The notes: generated by a model not told the origin, from the sequence alone. 64,000 nt of DNA from Martelella sp. NC20 (GCF_013459645.1 NZ_CP054861.1:1228001-1292000); one strand, 5' to 3'. Counted from the first letter of the stretch, positions 36,301 through 43,947 are shown. Numbers and translations: made by a program.

Positions 36301-37020
36301 ATGCTGATAGATGCCGCCCGCCGGGCGTTTTACGATCTGATCGATCCGAAGATGCGCACCATCCTGTGGAAGGTGCTGGGTCTTTCGCTGCTCTGCCTGA
36401 CCGGCCTCTGGTTCGCCCTTCGCGGCCTGTTTCTGTGGCTCGCCTTTCCCTGGCTCGAAAGCCTGTTTCCGACCATGCCGGAATGGACCGGCTGGATCAC
36501 ATTCGTGCTGCTGCTGTTTGCGGCGATCGGTCTGGCGCTCGGCCTTGCGTTGCTGATGGCCCCGGTCTCGGCACTCGTCGCCGGCATTTTTCTCGATGAG
36601 GCCGCTGAGCATATCGAGCGCAATCATTATCCGGAAGAACCGCCCGGTCGCGCGCTGCCGGTGTTTGCCGCGATCAAGGAGGCGCTGGCCTTTCTCGGCG
36701 TCGTCATCCTCGGCAATATCTTCGCGCTGCTGCTGCTGTTGGTTCCCGGCGTCAACCTGATCGCGTTTTTCATCGTCAACGGCTATCTGCTCGGACGCGA
36801 GTTTTTCGAATTCGCGGCGATGCGGTTCATGAGCCCCGAGGAGGCGCGTGCCTTCCGCCGGAAACGCGGGTTCACGGTGTTCATTGCCGGCCTGATCGTC
36901 GCCGGCTTCGTGGCGATCCCGATCGTCAACCTGGCGACCCCGCTGTTCGCCACCGCCTTCATGATGCATCTGTTCAAACGGATGGACCGGCAGCAAGGCG
37001 TGGTTCGTGCGGAAAATTGA
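36301..37020 (+). CDS. EI24/CysZ-like integral membrane protein
   Basis: 239-residue protein with four or five hydrophobic segments (about residues 18-40, 62-90, 125-155 and 200-225) and the family pattern AGIFLDEAAEHIERNHYP and NGYLLGREFFEFAAMRFM. EI24/CysZ-type proteins in bacteria are linked to sulfate uptake for cysteine synthesis, but alphaproteobacterial members are not well studied. The frame opens at 36208; I prefer the ATG at 36301, with GGAG upstream. Alone between the secreted protein and aminotransferase genes. Confidence 0.75.
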   Translation: MLIDAARRAFYDLIDPKMRTILWKVLGLSLLCLTGLWFALRGLFLWLAFPWLESLFPTMPEWTGWITFVLLLFAAIGLALGLALLMAPVSALVAGIFLDEAAEHIERNHYPEEPPGRALPVFAAIKEALAFLGVVILGNIFALLLLLVPGVNLIAFFIVNGYLLGREFFEFAAMRFMSPEEARAFRRKRGFTVFIAGLIVAGFVAIPIVNLATPLFATAFMMHLFKRMDRQQGVVRAEN

Positions 37021-37116
37021 TGTAAATATGCAATAAACCGCGAATCCATCACTCTTGAATCGAAGCCTCCAAGCGGCTATGACCGTCTTGACATCATGAA
37101 TACTCAGGAGCGCGCG

Positions 37117-37974
37117 ATGAGCCGTATCGTCTATCTGAACGGAGAATGGCTGGCCGAGGAAGACGCCAAGGTCTCGATCTTCGACCGCGGCTATGTCTTC
37201 GCCGACGCCATTTACGAGGTCACCTGCGTTCTCGACGGCAAGCTGCTCGATTATGACGGCCATGCCGCGCGGCTGAAGCGTTCGACGGCGGCCATCGGGA
37301 TTGCCATGCCGACCGATGACGAAACCCTGCTTGCGCTCCACCGCGAGATCGCCGCCCGCAACGCCATGACCGCGGGGCTGATCTATCTGCAGGTCTCGCG
37401 CGGCAATCCGGGCGACCGCGATTTCATGTTCGAAAAGGGGATGACGCCGACCTTCTCGATGTTCACCCAGAAAAAGGACGTGCTCGGCGCGCCCACGGGC
37501 AAGAACGGCATCACCGTGGTGACAGTCGAGGACCTGCGCTGGGGCCGCTGCGACATCAAGACGGTGCAGCTTCTCTACCCGAGCCTCGCCAAGATGGAAG
37601 CCCATGAAAAGGGCGCCGACGATGCCTGGATGGTCAAGGACGGCCTGGTTACCGAGCAGACCTCGGCCACGGCCTATATCGTGACGGAGGGCGGCGTGGT
37701 CGTGACCCGCCCGCTGTCACGCGAAATCCTGCCCGGCATCACCCGCGCCACCGCGCTCGAAATCGCCGCCCGCAACGGCTTCAAGGTCGAGGAACGCGCC
37801 TTCAGCGTCGAAGAGGCCAGGGAAGCCAAAGAGGCCTTCTTCACCTCTGCCAGCAATTTCGTGACCCCGGTGATTTCAATCGATGGTCAGCCGATCGGCG
37901 ACGGCAAGCCCGGCGCAACCAGTCTGAAGCTGCGCGAACTCTACATCGCCGACCGGCGGGCGAACGCGATTTAG
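37117..37974 (+). CDS. D-amino-acid aminotransferase (class IV PLP)
   Basis: 285-residue fold-type IV PLP aminotransferase. The Schiff-base Lys is in GRCDIKTVQLLYPSLAKMEA, in the context known from bacterial D-alanine aminotransferase. The N-terminal GYVFADAIYEVTCV and the PLP-phosphate-binding region PGITRATALEIA are also typical. It probably interconverts D-amino acids and 2-oxo acids, for example D-Ala and D-Glu; branched-chain aminotransferase is the main alternative. AGGAG lies 6 bases before the ATG at 37117. The IS110 insertion lies downstream. Confidence 0.85.
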   Translation: MSRIVYLNGEWLAEEDAKVSIFDRGYVFADAIYEVTCVLDGKLLDYDGHAARLKRSTAAIGIAMPTDDETLLALHREIAARNAMTAGLIYLQVSRGNPGDRDFMFEKGMTPTFSMFTQKKDVLGAPTGKNGITVVTVEDLRWGRCDIKTVQLLYPSLAKMEAHEKGADDAWMVKDGLVTEQTSATAYIVTEGGVVVTRPLSREILPGITRATALEIAARNGFKVEERAFSVEEAREAKEAFFTSASNFVTPVISIDGQPIGDGKPGATSLKLRELYIADRRANAI

Positions 37975-38053
37975 CCACCAGTTATCGGCGCCTCCCATCG
38001 GACAGTGCCGTTCCGAAAAGTTTCTTTTCGAAAAGCCGTGCCACCGCCACCCG

Positions 38054-38200
38054 CGTCATCCTCGGGCTTGACCCGAGGATCTAACCACGCCTGTCGCGAG
38101 CGGCGCTGGCGTTTGGGCACACTATGGCACCACGAATGGAGAAAGCCGTTACGCCTGACGTGGTGGGATGTGCTTGGATCCTCGTGTCAAGCCCGAGGAT
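38054..38200. repeat. GTCAT-type palindromic repeat, interrupted at its end by the IS110 element
   Basis: The left end is CGTCATCCTCGGGCTTGACC with pairing CGAGGAT; the right end is ATCCTCGTGTCAAGCCCGAG then GAT. The repeat should end GATGACG, mirroring its start, and those bases are found only after the IS (39356-39362). The repeat is thus split by the insertion. The left end itself (38052-38066, minus strand) reads CCCGAGGATGACGCG, an unoccupied target of the same kind. The rest of the gap 37975-38053 has no recognised feature. Confidence 0.85.
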
Positions 38201-38218
38201 TGTTTGTTGAATGCAGGT

Positions 38219-38224
38219 TATGAT
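38219..38224 (+). promoter_or_regulatory. -10 element for the bridge RNA; -35 completed only in the circular form
   Basis: TATGAT at 38219-38224 is a good -10. In the integrated element the -35 position (38196-38201) reads AGGATT, which is poor. When the right end joins the left end across the GAT core, that position reads TTGATT, exactly 17 bases before the -10. The inferred start is near 38231, the first base of the 5' stem-loop. Confidence 0.7.
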
Positions 38225-38230
38225 GTTGGC

Positions 38231-38395
38231 GCAGCTGCGGGCTCTTTCACAGCCCGCAGCTGCTGTGGCAGGCGACCGTCCGAGGATTGGGCAACACCCG
38301 ACGTCATCAAGGTCACTGCCGCACTCTGCCATCGCTTGGAGAGTTGATTGGGCCGCTGCCTGGCACGCCCGCAAACAATCCGAAGCCTAGAGAGG
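38231..38395 (+). ncRNA. Candidate IS110 bridge RNA
   Basis: Read in order: (1) a perfect 13-bp stem-loop, 38231-38243 with 38251-38263. (2) A target loop, closed by GGCAG/GACC (38267-38277) with GGTC/CTGCC (38311-38320). Its left arm CCGAGGAT (38280-38287) equals the left chromosomal flank, and its right arm CGTCATC (38302-38308) is the reverse complement of the right flank GATGACG. (3) A donor loop closed by CTCT/AGAG and GCTT/AAGC. Its left arm AGAGTTGAT (38340-38348) equals the IS right end, and its right arm CAAACAATC (38372-38380) is the reverse complement of the IS left end GATTGTTTG. Both loops have GC apical stems. The layout matches the IS621 bridge RNA. The ends of the RNA are approximate. 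Confidence 0.85.
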
Positions 38396-38406
38396 ATAGC
38401 ATCACC

Positions 38407-39357
38407 ATGACCTTTTTGCATCATCCCCCGTGCCGTTGCCTTGGCGTCGATGTCGCCAAGGACACCATCGCCGTTTTTGACGGCCGCATCGCGACGGTCA
38501 TTCCCAACCAGCGAAAACAGATCCGGCACTTCCTGCGAAAGTGCGATGTCGACCTGGTCATTTGCGAGCCCACCGGCGGCTACGAGATCATCTTGATGGA
38601 AGAATGCCGGGGCCTGAAACTTCCGCTCCATCGCGCCGACACACGCAAGCTCAAGGCTTTCATCCGGTCACGCGGCCGCTTGGGCAAGAGCGATGCGATC
38701 GATGCGCGGGAAATGGTCGCCTATGGGCTGGAGCGATGGGCAACCCTGCCTTTATGGCATGCGGAGGACCCCTGTGAGGCAAGGCTCAAGGCTCTCGTGC
38801 GCCGCCGCGCCGATCTGGTGGCCATGAGGGTGGCCGAGCAGAATCGCGCCAAGGCCCCAAGCGCGCGCGAACTGGGCGGGCGCGACCTGGCCGCCACCTT
38901 CAAGGCCCTGCTCACTGTCCTCAACCGGCAGATCGTGCTTGTCGACAAAGCCATCAGTGCGCTGATGCGCTCCGCATCCCTTGTGCAGAGGGCCAGGACC
39001 GCAACCGCCATGAAGGGTATCGGCGAAACGACGGCCGCAGCCCTCATTGCCGCCATACCGGAACTGGGGAAGATGGACCGAAAGCAAGCAGCGGCTCTGG
39101 CGGGCCTGGCGCCTCATCCAAACGAAAGCGGCAACAAGATCGGCTACCGCAGGATGCGCGGTGGACGGCCAGCCGTGCGAACGATCCTGTTCATGCCCGC
39201 CATGCAGGCCGCACAAGGAAGGGGCGAATTCGTCGAATTCTACAAACGCCTCATCCACAACGGTAAAAAGCCAATCGTCGCCCTCGCCGCGGTCATGCGA
39301 AAGATAGTCATCACATTGAATGCAAGGTTCAGAGACCAGCTAAGCCAACAGAGTTGA
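38407..39357 (+). CDS. IS110-family transposase (bridge-RNA-guided recombinase)
   Basis: 316-residue transposase. The N-terminal RuvC-like DEDD domain shows Asp in CLGVDVAKDTIAVF, Glu in ICEPTGGYE, and acidic residues in GKSDAIDAREM. After a helical middle, the C-terminal Tnp domain carries ALAGLAPHPNESGNKIGYRRM, where the Ser in ESG is the expected nucleophile, then GGRPAVRTILFMPAMQA. No frameshift is seen, so it may be active. The ATG at 38407 comes about a dozen bases after the bridge-RNA region. Its TGA stop (39355-39357) shares two bases with the GAT core, so the ORF runs to the very end of the element. Confidence 0.93.
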   Translation: MTFLHHPPCRCLGVDVAKDTIAVFDGRIATVIPNQRKQIRHFLRKCDVDLVICEPTGGYEIILMEECRGLKLPLHRADTRKLKAFIRSRGRLGKSDAIDAREMVAYGLERWATLPLWHAEDPCEARLKALVRRRADLVAMRVAEQNRAKAPSARELGGRDLAATFKALLTVLNRQIVLVDKAISALMRSASLVQRARTATAMKGIGETTAAALIAAIPELGKMDRKQAAALAGLAPHPNESGNKIGYRRMRGGRPAVRTILFMPAMQAAQGRGEFVEFYKRLIHNGKKPIVALAAVMRKIVITLNARFRDQLSQQS

Positions 39358-39419
39358 TGACGCCGAGAAAGAGGCAGGGCCTGGACCGCGATTTGCGCCT
39401 CGAGGAAAGTCGTCTCAAG

Positions 39420-40151
39420 TCACCCCAGCGGCACCAGCGGCGCCGGCATTTCCGAGGTCTTTTCCGCGGCCTTGCAGATATCGGCGATGACGCAGGCCGG
39501 ACAGTCGGGCTTGCGGGCCTTGCAGACATAGCGGCCGTGCAGGATCAGCCAGTGGTGGGCGTGGAACAGGTATTGGTCCGGGATTATCTTTTCGAGCTTT
39601 GCCTCCACCTCGTCCGGCGTCTTGCCGGGGGCAAGGCCGATGCGGTTGGCGATCCGGAAGATATGGGTGTCGACGGCAATCGTCGCCTCGCCGAAGGCCA
39701 TCGACATCACCACATTGGCGGTCTTGCGGCCGACGCCGGGCAGGGTGACGAGTTCCTCGCGGGTCCTCGGCACCTCGCCGCCGAACTCGTCGATCAGTTT
39801 CCGGCTGAGCGCGATCACGTTTTTGGCCTTGTTGCGATAAAGCCCGATGGTTCTGATATGGGAGATCAGCCGTTCCTCGCCGAGTTCCACCATCTGTTCC
39901 GGGGTCTCGACTTCGGCAAACAGCGCGCGGGTCGCCTTGTTGACGCCGACATCGGTGGCCTGGGCGGAAAGCGCAACGGCGACCAGCAGCGTGAACGGAT
40001 TGGTGTGCTCCAGCTCGCCCTTCGGTTCCGGCCGCTGGATTTCGAAGCGGCGGAAAATCTCGCGGATTTCCGCATCGCTATAGACGCTCGGTCGACCGGT
40101 ATTTGACTTTTTGCGCCTTTGGGTGCTGACTGTGGTCTTGGGTTTTGTCAT
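39420..40151 (-). CDS. nth: Endonuclease III (DNA glycosylase/AP lyase)
   Basis: 243-residue base-excision repair enzyme for oxidised pyrimidines. The helix-hairpin-helix LVTLPGVGRKTANVV holds the catalytic Lys; the catalytic Asp is in AVDTHIFRIANRIG. The 4Fe-4S cluster ligands fit C-x6-C-x2-C-x5-C in the segment CKARKPDCPACVIADIC. An N-terminal basic tail of about 25 residues (TQRRKKSNTGRPS) precedes the core. I start at the ATG at 40151 (MTKPKTTV), 24 bases from the divergent DUF2244 gene. The IS110 insertion ends 61 bases past its stop, so the gene was not damaged. Confidence 0.94.
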   Translation of the reverse strand: MTKPKTTVSTQRRKKSNTGRPSVYSDAEIREIFRRFEIQRPEPKGELEHTNPFTLLVAVALSAQATDVGVNKATRALFAEVETPEQMVELGEERLISHIRTIGLYRNKAKNVIALSRKLIDEFGGEVPRTREELVTLPGVGRKTANVVMSMAFGEATIAVDTHIFRIANRIGLAPGKTPDEVEAKLEKIIPDQYLFHAHHWLILHGRYVCKARKPDCPACVIADICKAAEKTSEMPAPLVPLG

Positions 40152-40175
40152 TTTTTCAATCTGGCTCGACGCGCA

Positions 40176-40661
40176 ATGACCGAAGCGCTTGATGACAGGC
40201 CGGTCTTTTCGGCTGAACTTTTCCCCCATCGCTCTTTGGGGCGCAAGGGTTTTCGCGTGCTGCTCTCGCTCGCGGCCCTCGGCTTCGTGCCGAACATGCT
40301 GTATTTCACCGCCCACGGGGCCTGGCCGATCGCGCTTTACTGCCTTGCGGCATTCGCCGGCCTTTATGCCGCCTTCAGGTGGTCCTACCGGACAGCCCTT
40401 CAGCGCGAGCATGTTTCGGTGTCGCGGCTTGAGATATCGGTCACCAAGGTGACGCCGGCGGGCCGCAGGCTCGAGGCGCATTACAATCCGTTCTGGGCGC
40501 GCTTCATGGTTGATCGCCACGACGAGTTCGGCATCACCCGCATGGCGCTTGCGGGCGAGGGGCGGCGAACCGAGATCGGCGCCTTTCTCAATCCGGATGA
40601 CCGGGAGAGTTTCGCAGGGGCCTTCCGGCAGGCGCTGGCGACCGTGAAACAGCGCATTTGA
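40176..40661 (+). CDS. DUF2244 membrane protein
   Basis: 161-residue protein of the DUF2244 family. Two hydrophobic segments (about residues 27-45 and 50-66) lie near the N-terminus, followed by a soluble beta-rich domain: VSVSRLEISVTKVTPAGR, then FWARFMVDRHDEFGITRMAL. Members are inner-membrane proteins of unknown role, often near cytochrome oxidase or nth genes in alphaproteobacteria. It begins 24 bases from the nth start (divergent) and precedes the Ada-like gene by 75 bases. Confidence 0.75.
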   Translation: MTEALDDRPVFSAELFPHRSLGRKGFRVLLSLAALGFVPNMLYFTAHGAWPIALYCLAAFAGLYAAFRWSYRTALQREHVSVSRLEISVTKVTPAGRRLEAHYNPFWARFMVDRHDEFGITRMALAGEGRRTEIGAFLNPDDRESFAGAFRQALATVKQRI

Positions 40662-40736
40662 CGGCGGCTGGCAAGAATCGGGTGGCGGGGCTTGCGAAAA
40701 CCGTGCTTGCTGCCGTGACGAAGGAGCACGAAGCCG

Positions 40737-41621
40737 ATGAACGCCTTATTCGAAACCATATCCGACAGCGCCGTCGAGATGACCCCGTGCGGGGCCGATT
40801 ACGACACGGTGCGCAGTGTGATCACGATGATCAGCGAGGATTATCGCGACCAGCCGGGGCTCGAGACCATCGCCGAGCGGCTCGGCATGTCGCCGACCGG
40901 ATTGCAGAAGACCTTCACCCGCTGGGCCGGGCTTTCGCCGAAAGCGTTTCTGCAGGCCATCACGCTCGATCACGCCAAGCAGCTTCTCGGCAAGGAACGG
41001 CTGCCGGTGCTCGACACCTCCTATGAACTCGGCCTTTCCGGTCCCGGCCGCCTGCACGACCTGTTCGTCACCCACGAGGCGATGTCGCCGGGCGAGTGGA
41101 AGAGCGGCGGCGAGAGCCTGGTGATCCGCTACGGGTTCCACGCCTCGCCCTTCGGCCGGTCGCTGCTGATGATCACCGATCGCGGGCTTGCCGGCGTCGC
41201 CTTTGCCGATCCCGGCGAGGAGCGCGTTGCATTCGAGGACATGGCGGCGCGCTGGCCCAACGCCACCTATATCGAGGACGAGCGCGCGACGGCGGCCTAT
41301 GCGCGGCGGATATTCGATCCGGAGGAATGGTCGTCGGACCGGCCGCTGAAAGTCGTGCTGATCGGAACCGACTTTCAGGTTCAGGTCTGGGAAAGCCTGC
41401 TGAAGATACCGTTCGGCAAGGCCAAGTCCTATTCCGATATCGCCGCTGAAATCGGTCGGCCGAAGGCGTCGCGCGCCGTCGGCGCCGCGATTGGAAGGAA
41501 CCCGGTTTCCTTCGTCGTTCCCTGCCACCGGGCGCTTGGCAAGTCCGGCCAGCTTACGGGTTACCACTGGGGCGTGACCCGCAAGCGGGCCATGCTCGGC
41601 TGGGAGGCCGGCCAGGCCTGA
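40737..41621 (+). CDS. Ada-like regulator/O6-methylguanine-DNA methyltransferase
   Basis: 294-residue protein with an AraC-type helix-turn-helix region first (ETIAERLGMSPTGLQKTFTRW, residues about 42-62) and a C-terminal methyltransferase domain with the active-site Cys263 in FVVPCHRALGKSG. The substrate-flipping Arg region PKASRAVGAAIGRNP is also present. It lacks the N-terminal Zn-Cys methylphosphotriester domain of E. coli Ada, so it can repair O6-methylguanine but cannot sense phosphotriesters that way. It follows DUF2244 and is near nth, so DNA repair genes are loosely clustered here. Confidence 0.9.
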   Translation: MNALFETISDSAVEMTPCGADYDTVRSVITMISEDYRDQPGLETIAERLGMSPTGLQKTFTRWAGLSPKAFLQAITLDHAKQLLGKERLPVLDTSYELGLSGPGRLHDLFVTHEAMSPGEWKSGGESLVIRYGFHASPFGRSLLMITDRGLAGVAFADPGEERVAFEDMAARWPNATYIEDERATAAYARRIFDPEEWSSDRPLKVVLIGTDFQVQVWESLLKIPFGKAKSYSDIAAEIGRPKASRAVGAAIGRNPVSFVVPCHRALGKSGQLTGYHWGVTRKRAMLGWEAGQA

Positions 41622-41683
41622 GCGATGGTTCCGGAGCAGCCGGTTTCAGACCCTGCTGCCGCCGGCAATTGCGATATCCTTCC

Positions 41684-41713
41684 TTGACTTTGAAAAGCCT
41701 CGCTTGCGATAGT
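41684..41713 (+). promoter_or_regulatory. Candidate promoter for tal
   Basis: TTGACT (41684-41689), an 18-base spacer and GATAGT (41708-41713) lie 160 bases before the tal start. The match is moderate and the leader would be long. Confidence 0.3.
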
Positions 41714-41873
41714 CGCCGGGAAACTGCCGCCCTTGCATGGCGGGCCGATGTCTGCGAACAGTCATGAACGCATCACCGCGACCCGCTATCATCGCGGGAG
41801 CGCCGCGACGGCTTCGGCGGAACAGGATTGCGGCCGGCCTTCTGGTCCGGCCATAGAAGGAAGGATGAGGAAA

Positions 41874-42830
41874 ATGGCTTCCAAGCTAGATCAATTGCGC
41901 GAGATGACCACGGTCGTTGCCGATACCGGCGATATCCGCGCTGTCGAGAAACTGAAACCGGTCGATTGCACCACCAATCCCTCGATCGTGCTGAAGGCGC
42001 TGTCCACCGACATGTTCGACGACGCCTTCGCCGAGGCGATCAAATGGGGCAAGGAGCAGGGCGGCGCCAAGGATGATGTGGTCGCCGCCGTCGCCAGCCG
42101 GCTCGCCATCGATGTCGGCGCGGCCCTGGTCAAGCTGGTGCCCGGCCGGGTTTCGACCGAGGTCGATGCCGACCTGTCCTTCGATACCGATGCCTCGGTC
42201 GCCAAGGCGCGCGCGATCATCAAGGCCTATGACGAGCGCGGCATCGGCCGCGAGCGCATCCTGATCAAGCTCGCCTCCACCTGGGAGGGCATCCGCGCCT
42301 GCGAAATCCTTCAGATGGAAGGCATTGACTGCAATCTGACGCTGCTGTTTTCCAAATGCCAGGCGATTGCCTGCGCCGATGCCGGCGCCTTCCTGATCTC
42401 GCCGTTCGTCGGCCGTATTCTCGACTGGTACAAGAAGGATACCGGCGAGACCTACACGTCGGAAACCGATCCCGGCGTCGTGTCTGTCCGCTCGATCTAT
42501 AATTATTACAAGGCCAACGGCATCAAGACCGTGGTCATGGGCGCCTCGTTCCGCAATACCGGCGAGATCGAAGGCCTTGCCGGCTGCGACCGGTTGACGA
42601 TCGCGCCGAACCTGCTTGAAGAACTTGCCGCCGACGACGGCAAGCTGGAGCGCAAGCTGACGCCGGATGTCTTCGAGGCCGAAGACAGGATCGATATCGA
42701 CGAGAAGACCTTCCGCTGGATGATGAACGAGGACCCGATGGCGACCGAAAAGCTCGCCGAGGGCATCCGCAATTTCGCCAAGGACCTCGGCAAATTGCGC
42801 ACGCTGGTGGCGGAAAAGCTCGACGCCTGA
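41874..42830 (+). CDS. tal: Transaldolase (TalB type)
   Basis: 318-residue transaldolase of the non-oxidative pentose phosphate pathway. The Schiff-base Lys is residue 132 in [12 protein letters not shown], the same number as in E. coli TalB. Other conserved parts are [30 protein letters not shown] and [13 protein letters not shown]. Length fits the TalB subfamily, not the short TalC type. The ATG at 41874 ([10 protein letters not shown]) matches the usual start; the ATG at 41865 is an alternative. It is followed by a good terminator and is monocistronic. Confidence 0.96.
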   Translation: MASKLDQLREMTTVVADTGDIRAVEKLKPVDCTTNPSIVLKALSTDMFDDAFAEAIKWGKEQGGAKDDVVAAVASRLAIDVGAALVKLVPGRVSTEVDADLSFDTDASVAKARAIIKAYDERGIGRERILIKLASTWEGIRACEILQMEGIDCNLTLLFSKCQAIACADAGAFLISPFVGRILDWYKKDTGETYTSETDPGVVSVRSIYNYYKANGIKTVVMGASFRNTGEIEGLAGCDRLTIAPNLLEELAADDGKLERKLTPDVFEAEDRIDIDEKTFRWMMNEDPMATEKLAEGIRNFAKDLGKLRTLVAEKLDA

Positions 42831-42857
42831 TTTTTTTCGAAGAAAAATCGAACGATG

Positions 42858-42884
42858 AACCCGGCTGCAAGGCCGGGTTTTTTG
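42858..42884 (+). terminator. Intrinsic terminator after tal
   Basis: AACCCGGC and GCCGGGTT form an 8-bp stem with a 6-base loop, running into a T-rich tract. It lies 28 bases past the tal stop. Confidence 0.9.
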
Positions 42885-43144
42885 TTGTCTTTGGCCGCCC
42901 CGACAGGATCCTCAGCGTGTCCTTCTGTCCCAATTTAATCAATTGATTTATAAGCTGAATCGCACTCGAACCGAAGGTTTCCAGCGCCAAAAATAAAGCC
43001 GTAACAAGGGCTTCGACGAATATGCGCGAGGGCCGTCAACAAAAGAACGACGCTGCGGCTCTAAAATGAAGACTTGTTAATCACGCGATTAAAACCCATC
43101 TCCCGGTCATCAAATGATGCAATGATGATCAAAGGAGTTTCATC
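42885..43144. other. AT-richer gap before the tandem secreted peptides
   Basis: No gene is seen. A 12-bp palindrome AATCAATTGATT lies at 42937-42948. The Shine-Dalgarno AAAGGAG sits just before the first peptide gene. The promoter of the peptide pair must be here, but no strong -35/-10 pair was found. Confidence 0.4.
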
Positions 43145-43381
43145 ATGAACAAGTTCGCAGCCACCGCCGCCCTGGTCTCCGCTCTCGCAGCGGCCCCCGC
43201 GGCCTTCGCCATCCAGCCCTCGGCCGTTCCGGAAACCGGCACGCTTTCCAAGGCTCCGGTCGGTTCCACGGTCCAGATCGAGAGTACCGGCAAGTTCGGG
43301 GATCATTACGTGAATTTCTATCGCGTGTCCGATGACGGCTCGCTGAAGCTCGTCGACCAGGTTCGCCAGAGCGACGACTGA
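43145..43381 (+). CDS. Small secreted protein, tandem copy 1
   Basis: 78-residue protein with a signal peptide (residues 1-22, ending in AAFA). The mature part of about 56 residues contains IQPSAVPETG, PVGSTVQIESTGKFG and the ending VDQVRQSDD. AAAGGAG lies seven bases before the ATG. It is 61 bases upstream of a clear paralogue. I do not recognise the family. There are no Cys residues, so no disulfides; the mature sequence is polar and could be a short beta-rich domain. It is probably periplasmic or exported. Confidence 0.8.
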   Translation: MNKFAATAALVSALAAAPAAFAIQPSAVPETGTLSKAPVGSTVQIESTGKFGDHYVNFYRVSDDGSLKLVDQVRQSDD

Positions 43382-43442
43382 AATCAACAATCATGATGGT
43401 GCGCCCGGAAACGGTAGCGCACCGCAACAAGGAGTATTTATA

Positions 43443-43676
43443 ATGAACAAGTTCGCAGTAGCCGCCGCTCTCGCCTCCATTCTGGCCGCCCCGGCCGCCT
43501 TTGCCATCCAGCCGTCCGCCATCCCGGATGCCGGCCCGCTGGTCAACTCGCCCGTCGGCAGCACCGTACAGATCGAAAGCACCGGCAAGTTCGGCGCCCG
43601 TTACGACAACTACTTCCGTGTCGGCGCGAATGGCGAGTTGGAGTTTGTCGATCAGTTTCGCCAGTCCGACAACTGA
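43443..43676 (+). CDS. Small secreted protein, tandem copy 2
   Basis: 77-residue paralogue of the preceding protein. Both genes begin with the same 16 bases and share the signal peptide and the block PVGSTVQIESTGKFG. Both end VDQ.RQSD plus an acidic or amide residue. Differences cluster between, for example GARYDNYFRV here against GDHYVNFYRV. AAGGAG precedes the ATG. It ends about 40 bases before a strong terminator, which implies a two-gene transcript. Function unknown; no similarity to a toxin, bacteriocin or adhesin family was recognised. Confidence 0.8.
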   Translation: MNKFAVAAALASILAAPAAFAIQPSAIPDAGPLVNSPVGSTVQIESTGKFGARYDNYFRVGANGELEFVDQFRQSDN

Positions 43677-43718
43677 TCGATGGTAGCAGCGCCTTGGACG
43701 GCGCCCGCTCATTCTCAA

Positions 43719-43750
43719 AAAAAAGGCCCTGGTTTTCCGGGGCCTTTTTT
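43719..43750 (+). terminator. Terminator after the tandem secreted-protein genes
   Basis: AAAAAAGGCCC and GGGCCTTTTTT make an 11-bp stem around a 10-base loop, with the T run forming both stem and tail. It would also work on the opposite strand. Confidence 0.88.
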
Positions 43751-43836
43751 ATGTCACGCATGGGGGAAGAGGCGCGGCCGCGGCGTCGACTGAGCGTGCG
43801 AACAGTTTCATATTCCAGCCGCAAATCGCGCATTTC

Positions 43837-43851
43837 TGAAAATCATTTTCA
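43837..43851. promoter_or_regulatory. 15-bp palindrome before the sugar ABC operon
   Basis: TGAAAATCATTTTCA is a perfect palindrome (7-base arms around C) lying 97 bases before the first gene of the operon. A second small palindrome, TTTCATGAAA, is at 43864-43873. These are candidate operator sites; no regulator gene is adjacent. Confidence 0.45.
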
Positions 43852-43947
43852 CGCGGTCATTTTTTTCATGAAAGTTTGTTGACGTTTGGGCATTCTTGTC
43901 TCAGTCTGAAGAAAATAAATTACGAAAAATGTTGGGAACAGTCCTCT

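Larger units (their letters stand above)
38201..39358 (+). mobile_element. IS110-family insertion sequence with precise ends, GAT core
   Basis: The interrupted repeat gives exact ends. Left junction: CCCGAGGAT then TGTTTGTTGAATGC. Right junction: CCAACAGAGTT then GATGACGCC. Rejoining around one GAT restores CCCGAGGATGACGCC, the normal repeat end. The element with one core copy is 1,158 bp. It has no terminal inverted repeats and no longer target duplication, as usual for IS110. It carries about 200 bases of non-coding left end with a bridge-RNA-like sequence, then the transposase, whose stop codon overlaps the right core. It appears intact. Confidence 0.9.

Noticed and set aside
35677-37605. 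A 642-codon minus-strand open frame.
   Set aside because: It crosses three clear plus-strand genes and shows only shadow composition.
31358-38200. GTCAT-type palindromic repeats considered as CRISPR or as terminators.
   Set aside because: They are single dispersed units without regular spacers. The stems lack T tracts and occur in both orientations, so they are intergenic repeats.
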